64,000 bases of DNA from Chrysomallon squamiferum (lineage: Eukaryota; Mollusca; Gastropoda; Neomphalida; Peltospiridae). Shown here in pieces: positions 41,601 through 50,600 of this stretch. Made by a program: the position numbers and the translations under genes. Location: positions 31,897,750 to 31,961,749 of the forward strand of contig CM022671.1 of the NCBI GenBank assembly GCA_012295275.1, given 5' to 3'. How positions within the stretch are numbered: position 1 is the stretch's first letter; every line of letters begins with the position of its first letter. The notes beneath the pieces were generated by a model. That model did no database searches. It saw only the letters and a list, made by a program, of their open reading frames with translations, and was not told the DNA's origin.

Positions 41601-44600
41601 AAGGCAGCAGGGTGATTGTTAAATGGAACAACAGCAGTATTATAGATCCTGAAGAAAATGGCTATCATTTTACAGTACTCTACAGAGTTGGTAAGAATAT
41701 TTCAATAAATTAAATGTGAATTTCTGAAGCTGACGTGGAGAGTGTTTGTTTTTTAGGAGTTACACTGTTTGTGCATATGTCTCAAGGGCTTAGAACTGTT
41801 TTGGTTCTCAACCTTTCTTTATAAAATGTGGGCTCATGGTTTTATGTATGCTATGAATACAATGTATGTCATTTGCCTCAATGTTTTTGATATATTAATA
41901 TTTCATTTATGTGTAAATGGATTATGCATATAATGTTATTAGTATATTTATTCCAGCTGTTGGTGTTGAATACATGACACCAATCCTTCAAACTCCCGAA
42001 CGCTTACAGGGGCAGTGTCACAGGAAAGGATATGCAGGCTGTGTTCAGTATCCTCTGAAGTCATTACAAAAACATGACTCTGAACAAGGGCTTTCTTTTC
42101 ACTTTGAATTGTACATCTACAACACAGCTGGCCATTTCTGCACAGTGAAAACTGAGACTTTTACTCTCCCTTCTCAGTTCCCTCCAGGAAAAGCCACAGT
42201 ATTTGATATAAATCCTTACCATAAAGAAACACTCGCAGATGTTGACTTTCACAATGCTTCACAACAAACATGTGTCTACTGGACAGGCTTCTACCATCAT
42301 CATAATGTCACATTTCAAGTTGGTATAGGACTCCAACCAAGCCTTGATGACATTCTTCAGTTTGCTGAGGTGGATCTGAATCCAGTTTGTTTTAATTCCT
42401 CCAAGCTGAAACCTAATAAGAAATATTACACTTCAGTGAAAGCTGAGTCTTCTGGAGGTTCAACTGTTTCATCCTCTGATGGTTTCATCATAGTAGACAT
42501 CACAGATTCTGAATATATTCTTGATGTCTTTGATGGATTCCCTTGCAGCAGTAAAAGCAGTCAGAAGCATCTGTCTCCACTGGTGAAGAAAAACCAGCTT
42601 TATGGATTTAAAGCCAATCACTTGCAGGTTGGATTAGAATATACACTGTTCTTCACTGATGCTGAACTTGGACACAACATCACCACCATTGTCTCACATA
42701 ATGCAGTGATTCTCAGAAATGATCTTGAAGAAAGTCATTCCTTATTGTTTGTACCAACAGTATCAGACCCTGACTTCCTGTTGGATAAACCAGTCTCAGA
42801 CCAATCCAATACCAGTTATGGTTATGTGAGTCAGTGTGTTATTGATTCTGATTTTCTACTGACTGGACTTCAGTATCCAATGCACTGGAAAGTAAGTGGC
42901 TTGGTGGAGCAACAAGTTACATATTTCATTATATCTCTTGATCTTGACACATGTAGCAACACCTCCAAAGACTGTGTTAGTGAAATAGCCAGATCTACAG
43001 TCCATGGAACAGAAAGGAAATATGTGTGGAATCAGCTGTCACTTCCTACTAGATCTTATGTCAAAGCCAATGTCAGGCCATGTTTTGAAGGTATCTGTAT
43101 GAAGAAAAAGTCATCCAGTGGGTTACTGGTTGTTCAGAAACCAAGAGTTACAGGTCTGCAAGCTACAGTTCTGTCAAAATCAACTAACTGTACTGATTTG
43201 TCGGTGACGATGGATGCTCTATGTGATTCATCAAACTCTGTCAGGATTTTCCAGTGGTACCTTGCCAAACATGAGTATGGTTATCAACAGTTCACATCAG
43301 TAAACACCATCAGCAAACAAAAAAGAGTTACAGAGGTAATTTTGTGCTGATTGTTTGTTTTGTAACAAAATTAATTTAAAAATGAAAAAAAAAAAATGAA
43401 ATTATAAAATGAAATTAATGAGGTGTCAAGGCATAATTAATTTTTGATGATCACAATTATATCAGCAAGAAAGCCTAATATCCAATTTAAATTTTGTATT
43501 TACTTATTTCTTTTTAATTCATTTCTGCTTCAAGAACTTAGATAAGCAAGATAATTACAAATATTGTCTTTGAAAGTATGTACTAATTATTATTTTTTTT
43601 AAAGGTTGTTGTGTTATTTTGTTAGGAAGAAAACTGCATTCATTTGATGGTGCACAGTTTTCAGGATCTGTTCATCTGTGCTAAAGTATTCTGCACATCA
43701 GGATTTTCAGACATAATTTGTACACCTGTAGGACTGGAACAAAATATCCATAGATATAAAACACATGTCATCTATGACATTGATTTAAATGATTTCAATG
43801 TTGATAAAGCTTCTAATCTGGTAAAAAGTCAGTATCTTGATAAGGATAGTTTGAAATATCTTCATCACAAAGAGATCAATTTCGTGACAAGTGACACCAT
43901 AATTGGAGCTGTTTTGACAAACTCTGCCAACAGGAATGTTACCTGGTACCTTACAACAAACAGTTCTCTTCCACTCGACTGTAATTCTGATGACACGTGT
44001 GTCTCAAAGCTTCACACAGTCGGTGGTGTAGCAGACTTCAGAAGTGTACATTTACAAAACCAGAAACTTTACTTCATTTGTGCACACATCCAGGCCTCTG
44101 TTGTCACCAGAGAATTTTCTACAGAAAAACTGGAATCATTTTCAGGCTGCAGCAATGGTTTTGTTGTAGATGATGATCCACCAGAACCAGGCCGGGTTGA
44201 CATTGCAGGACAAAACAATGGGTTCATGATACAACAAACAACACTCTATGCAACTTGGAGAGGTTTCTCTGATGTTGAGAAATATCTCACAGTTCCTTCT
44301 GCATCAGGAATTGCTGGTTATGCCATTGCTGTTGGTAAGAATTGATGAATTTAATATAAGTTTAATGGTGTTTAGTACAGAAAATAAAATAAAAGATTCT
44401 AAATTTCCAGTATAAGTTACAACACAATATGAAATTTATTTTGATTTGTAATAAAAGAGTTTAAGAAATTAAGAAAATCTGATACAGAACATGGAATAAT
44501 GAAATTTATTCATCTGTCAGCTTTATTCTAATATCACAGTCATTATAAATTCTTAATTTTTATTGTATTTTACATGATTATTTTCCTTTGATGTTTTTAT

Positions 44601-47600
44601 CACAAAACTTTTAGGCTAAGTATTCCCAAAACTGTTATATACAATTTAAAAAAAAAAAATGTATTAATCAGTTCAAGAAGTCCTGTTCTCAAATGTAACA
44701 TTTATATTTACTTGTTTAATTATAAATGATTCATGTTGCCTTATTTCTCCAGTTTTCTTTTTCAGGAACTCTTCCAAATTCTGAAGATGTTATTTCATTT
44801 TATAGTGTTGGCATGGCAACAAGTCACCTGATACAAAATCTTACACTTGTCAGTGGACAAATCTACTATGTCACTGTCAAAGGTTTATAATTTGCATCCA
44901 GATTTTCAAATAATACTAAAAATTCTTTTCATGATTTTCAATGCTGCTTTAATAAACAAATTTTGTATTTTAGAAAGACAATTCATTCATTTACAAAAAA
45001 TCTTTGATTCACACTTAAATTAAAATTTATTTTCTTTGTTTTTTTTAAATAATTATTTTGACTTATAAAAATCATAGGAGTTAAAACTTCAGAAATTAAT
45101 ATTTATTTAATCTTATTATTTTAGCAGATGGTTGCTCACTATATCTATGATTCTCTATCTAAATTAAAATGTTTGCTTGTTTCGTTCATATTTTTATTAT
45201 TATTATTATTATTACTTTTTTTTATCTTTTTTTTTACCCATATCACTGTGTTAATAATAAAATATTAAAACTATGAATTACCTTTCTCCAGCATCTGACT
45301 ACCTTGGACACACATCATCTTCTGTCTCTGAAGGTGTTTTGGTAGATACAACACCTCCTGTTCCAGGTAAAGTAGATATAGAGGGACTTCTCTTCCATCA
45401 GCATTTTCTACCATGGAATGAATTTACAATACAGTGGCATGGTTTTGAAGACCTAGAAAGTGGTCTGGTTGATGTTAGACTGGATATTGGTTCTGTTGAT
45501 CATAAATACGATGTAACTGTTTTGAAGAAGTACACTGACAATTTTGCTCATATTAGTGAATCAGAATTTACTGATGGACATCAGTATCAGATTAGATTTG
45601 AGGTGAGGAACTGTTTGTTTTGTTTATTTCTTTGTTTGTTTCATTTATGTATTTCTTTGTTTGTTTAATTATTTATTTATTTTAATAATTTATTTAGTAA
45701 ATTAGTCACTTATTATGTTTACCTTTTTTATCAAATTATTTATCTATTTATTTATTTCATTTATTTATTGCTTTATTTTCTTAATTTATTCATGTTTTTA
45801 TTAGTTAAAAAATTATTCTAATCTTTTATTTGTTTAGTGATTACATATTTCATTTATTTATTTTAAAACTTTACATTCATGATTTTCATGCTAGAAAAAT
45901 CAATATATTTTATTTATATAACAGGTCTTTAAGAAGGACATGCATAATATCCATTTATATAATGTTATAATGAAATTTTACTTAGAATATTATTATTATG
46001 GTTTTTTTAATTATTATTATTTCTATTATTATTGTTATTGTTTTTATTAATATTATATTACTGCTATTATCATTATTATCACTACCACTATTATTGTTAT
46101 TATGTTTATTATTGCTATTATTAATATTATTATCACCATCAGTACTATTATTATTGCTGTTGTTATTATTATTATTATTATATGGAGCATAATATAACTA
46201 TAGACGACTGTTTTGTTCAGACAGTTCTTCTTTACCCTGTTGATAATTATAGTTCATTCGTATATCAGTATTCCTCTAAAATTATGTCTGATACTCATTT
46301 TCAGGTAACTAATCAAGCAGGATTATCTACAGTTCAACATACAGTTCCATTTGTCATTGACACTTCACCCCCTGACACTGGTGTTGTCAGAGATGGTCGT
46401 CAAAGTGAGAAGGTATTTAACTGCGATTTTTAGTGTATTTCAACATGCTAATGATTATTAACTGCAATTTGTTGATCTCACAATGGAAACCAGCTTCTAC
46501 GGAAAATGTTTAGTTTACTTCTTGCTGATCAACATAAAAGAATTTATACATATACATTTTATTTATTTAGGTAGAAAGATTTGGAAATTTCTTTCATTTG
46601 TTTAACCTAAGTCTTGTTAAGAGAGTATCACAGAAAAAAAATTATTATCTAAAATAAAATATAAAACAATATTGATATTAATAGGATATAGATTACCAGT
46701 CAAATCTGACCACCTATCACTGTCACTGGTCGGGATTCAGAGATGCTCATTCAGGTATTGCTGGCTACCAGGTGGCTCTTGGTTCAAATCCACTTGATGA
46801 TGATGTGGCACCTTTAGTGTCTGTTGGCCTCCGTACAAGTAAGCATACGAGTGATTTAATCTACCACCTCCTGTTTTATAGTTTTACAATTTTTAATTTA
46901 TTTATTTGTTTGTTTGTTTTATTTATCTGATGGTTTTAGTTTCTTATTTAACATTTTTATATATTTATTTATTCATCCATTCATTTATTTAGTTCTTTTA
47001 GTTACTTATTCACTTATGTCTTATTTGTATACTCATTTTTCTTCATTCAATTTATTTCTATTTTTGAGTTACAATATGAATGCTTATTTCTTTTTTGTTT
47101 ATTTATTTATTTATTTATTTAATGTTTTATTTATTATAGACTTCACATGGACAATGTCATTTACTCCTGGTAAGAAATACTATGTAAAAGTTAAAGCTTG
47201 TAACCAGGCGGGTCTGTGTACGGAGACATCGTCAGATGGACTCCTCATGGACAACACACCACCTTTATCAGGTCAAGTGTTTGCTGCATACAAACAAAAT
47301 CACCAGCACTACGTCAGTCAAAGGTAAAACTACATATTTCCTAATAACATATCCGAGTATCAGATTGAAAATGTTCAACTGATGTGCATGAAACAGTTAT
47401 GTGGGGTTCTTTATATATATTATAAAAGTAGTAGTAGTTATGGTAGTGGAGATAATTGTTGTTATAATAGTAGTAGTAGTTGTTGTTGCAGTAGTAGTTG
47501 TAGCAGTACTTAGTACTAGTATTAATATTTATAGTAGCATGATGTAGGTAGTAGCAGTAATGCTGGTGGTAGAGATGTAGTAGCAGCTGCAGTAGTAGTA

Positions 47601-50600
47601 ATATAGCTATGTCAATGCTGTCAGTTTAATGTTGATAATAACAACATAATACCAACAACAACAAAATAATATTAACAGCAATGTGAAGAACAATAGTGTT
47701 ATAATAATACTTAATAATAAGAGTAGAATTCTTATAAAAGGAAAACAACAATTAATGAAAAGAAATTAATTTAGAATCTGCATTACTGCATTTACACCGA
47801 GATAAAATAAGAAGGAAAAAAATGTCTCATAATTAGATTTAACTATAATTTCCTTTTATTTTTTCTTCTTTTTTTATATTTTATTTTTCTTATTTTTATT
47901 TTTTTCTTCAATTTTTTTTTCTCTGCAGATCTTCACTCTCAGGCCACTGGCAAGGATTTGAAGATCCAGAATCAGAAATTAAACACTTTGAATGGTGTCT
48001 CGGTTATCAACCCTATCAATGTAATCTGACATCTTTTGAAAACACACAGCTGTCAGATACATTTCTAAAAACTGGACTTCAGTTACCAGTTTCTGTTCCT
48101 CTGCACATCACTGTGAGAGCAACAAACAATGCTGGCTTACAGTCTGTGTCAACATCTGATGCTTTCATTGTAGACAACACCACACCTCAAGTAATACAAC
48201 GTCCACACTTTGTAGCTCCTAATTTAGACCAAACACAAAATACTTCTGTACAGTCAGATATTTCTTTACTGCATGTAGCCTGGAGGTTTGATGACAGGGA
48301 AAGTCCAGTTGTAAAACACATTCTTACATTAAAAACACACCATGAGAGTAAAGTTTCATTAGAGAGAAAAGAGATAGGAGCAGAACATGAACAGATATTA
48401 ACATTCAGCAAAACCAACCAACTCAAAAGTGGTGATGTTTATTCCTTGTCAGTTACTGGTTGCAACCAGGCAGGTTTGTGCACTACAGCTCACAGTGAAG
48501 ATCTGTTAATAGACTCCACTCCTCCTCAGCTGGGTGGATTCAAGAACCCACTGACATGGGAACATGTACAAAGTAAAAATAAGACCCTGACACAGGTTAA
48601 TTTAACATGGTATGGTTTTTCTGATTCTGAATCAAAAATCACTCAGTATCATCTAACAGTGAGCAGATCTTATGATGGATCTGAACTGTCACAGGGAATA
48701 ACACATATATCACCGTCATTCAGTTCTGAAGACCAGTCAGTCTCTGTTTTACTTTCTGACCAACTAAAAAATGGTGAAAACATTATTCTCTCAATCCGTG
48801 CTGAAAATGCTGTGGGTTTAATAACAGAGTTTAGTAAACTAACTGTCACGGTTATTGCTTCAGATCAGGAAGCAGATAAAGGTTTACTGGAGATTCAGAG
48901 ACATTCCTGTGACATCCATTACTGCTCTAAGGACTGTACGTGTGCCATTGTTGGCAGAACCTGTGAACAAACAGATGTCCTAGAGCCGTGTGTAAACATA
49001 CAACTGCTGACAGACACTGACAAATACCCAGAAATAAAGATCAGCAGTCTTCTTAAAACTGATGGCAGTCGATACTATACCACATCAACTTCCTGTCTTT
49101 CAGCAAACTGGGAACTTGAAGCGACTGCTCTTCCCAACATAAAAAGATTTCAGTGGAGCATGGGACTAAAAGGTCATGAAGAGGGTGATGGGATATTTGA
49201 TTTGAGGACAGAAAGAATTTGGCATAGCACAGGAAAACTGCACAATATCACCTACTGCTTGCCTCCTGATAGGCACCTCAGTGATGGAGAAGAATATGTT
49301 GTCTATGTTAGAGTATGGTATTCTTTTACAGAGTTCAAACAGTTTGAATCTTCACCTGTTTTAGTTGACTCTACGCCACCAAAGATAAGACGTGGAAAGG
49401 CAGTGAAAGATTCAGATGCAACATGCAGCAGTGACTATGACTTTGTCACTAAAAAAACCCAGTTAACGGCTTGCTGGAATGATGTGTTCCAAGATTCTCA
49501 GAGTGGAATAGAGTTCTATATGTTTCAAATGGGTTCCAGCCCTTATGGTATATCTTATTATTCTGGCTCATGCCCTTATGGGCATTTCTTATTGTTTGAT
49601 AGTTACTTTTGATCACAAATTTAATTTTAAATAATTTTTTATCCAAATTATCCAGTTAAATAATTTTTCTCTTACCTAAAATTATTAAAGTGTAATTAAC
49701 TTTAAACAAAAAAAAAAAAAAAACAAAATCAGACAAATCAGTTCATTTTAATCAAATTATTTTGATACTATTACAGTAATCAGTTTAGACATACTTATTT
49801 ATAATATTATTTCTTAAAATCTTTCAGGATCTGATGTGATAAAGCCAACAAGTGTTGGAAGAAATACAAATTATTCCATTTCTCAGAAGCTGCTTAAACC
49901 AGGCATCAGATACTACACAACAGTCAAAGCTCTCAATACAGCTGGTCTCTCTGGAGTTGCTTTCTCTGATGGAGTTGTTGTAGATGATGAAGTTCCACTT
50001 GCTGGAGTTGTCTTCAACACTGCAGAGCATGTCAACAAGGTATCTCAGTCATCAACATCAACATTTGGGCTCTCCTGGCGTGGATTTCAAGACCGCCATT
50101 CAGCTATAGTCAGTTACAGAGTAGCAGTTTACAAAACCACAGACATTCTCTCACAGCTTGCTCAGATTAGTGTAGGCTTTCAAAACAAGGTAGTTATTAA
50201 TAATTTGTCCCTTGTTCAAGGTGAGAAATATCAGGCTTCGGTAACTGCAGTTGACTTGACAGGACATCACAGTGCTGCGGTGATGTCTCCTGCTGTACTC
50301 ATTGATTCGACTCCACCCACTGGTTTTGAATGTCTGAAATTTTCTGATAAAACCTCCAATATATCATGGAACAATAACAGCATAGTCGGAGACAATCCTG
50401 AAAATATCCTTAAAGCCTCAATTGATGTAAAAGAAAAAATGTATTTAAAAATTTCTGTCACAAAATCAATACAGACTAAATATTTATTTCCAGAAACAAA
50501 CATTTTCTTTCAAGTTGATGATGAATGTATTCCCACAAAATTCATATTAACTGATAACAAAACAAAAGCTGAAGCCCATTATTATTTCCTCACGTCACGA

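Noticed and set aside
46764-46800. GGTTCAAATCC, a perfect polymerase III B box
   Set aside because: It lies inside gene B exon 15 and encodes ALGSNP of a conserved repeat; no A box upstream.
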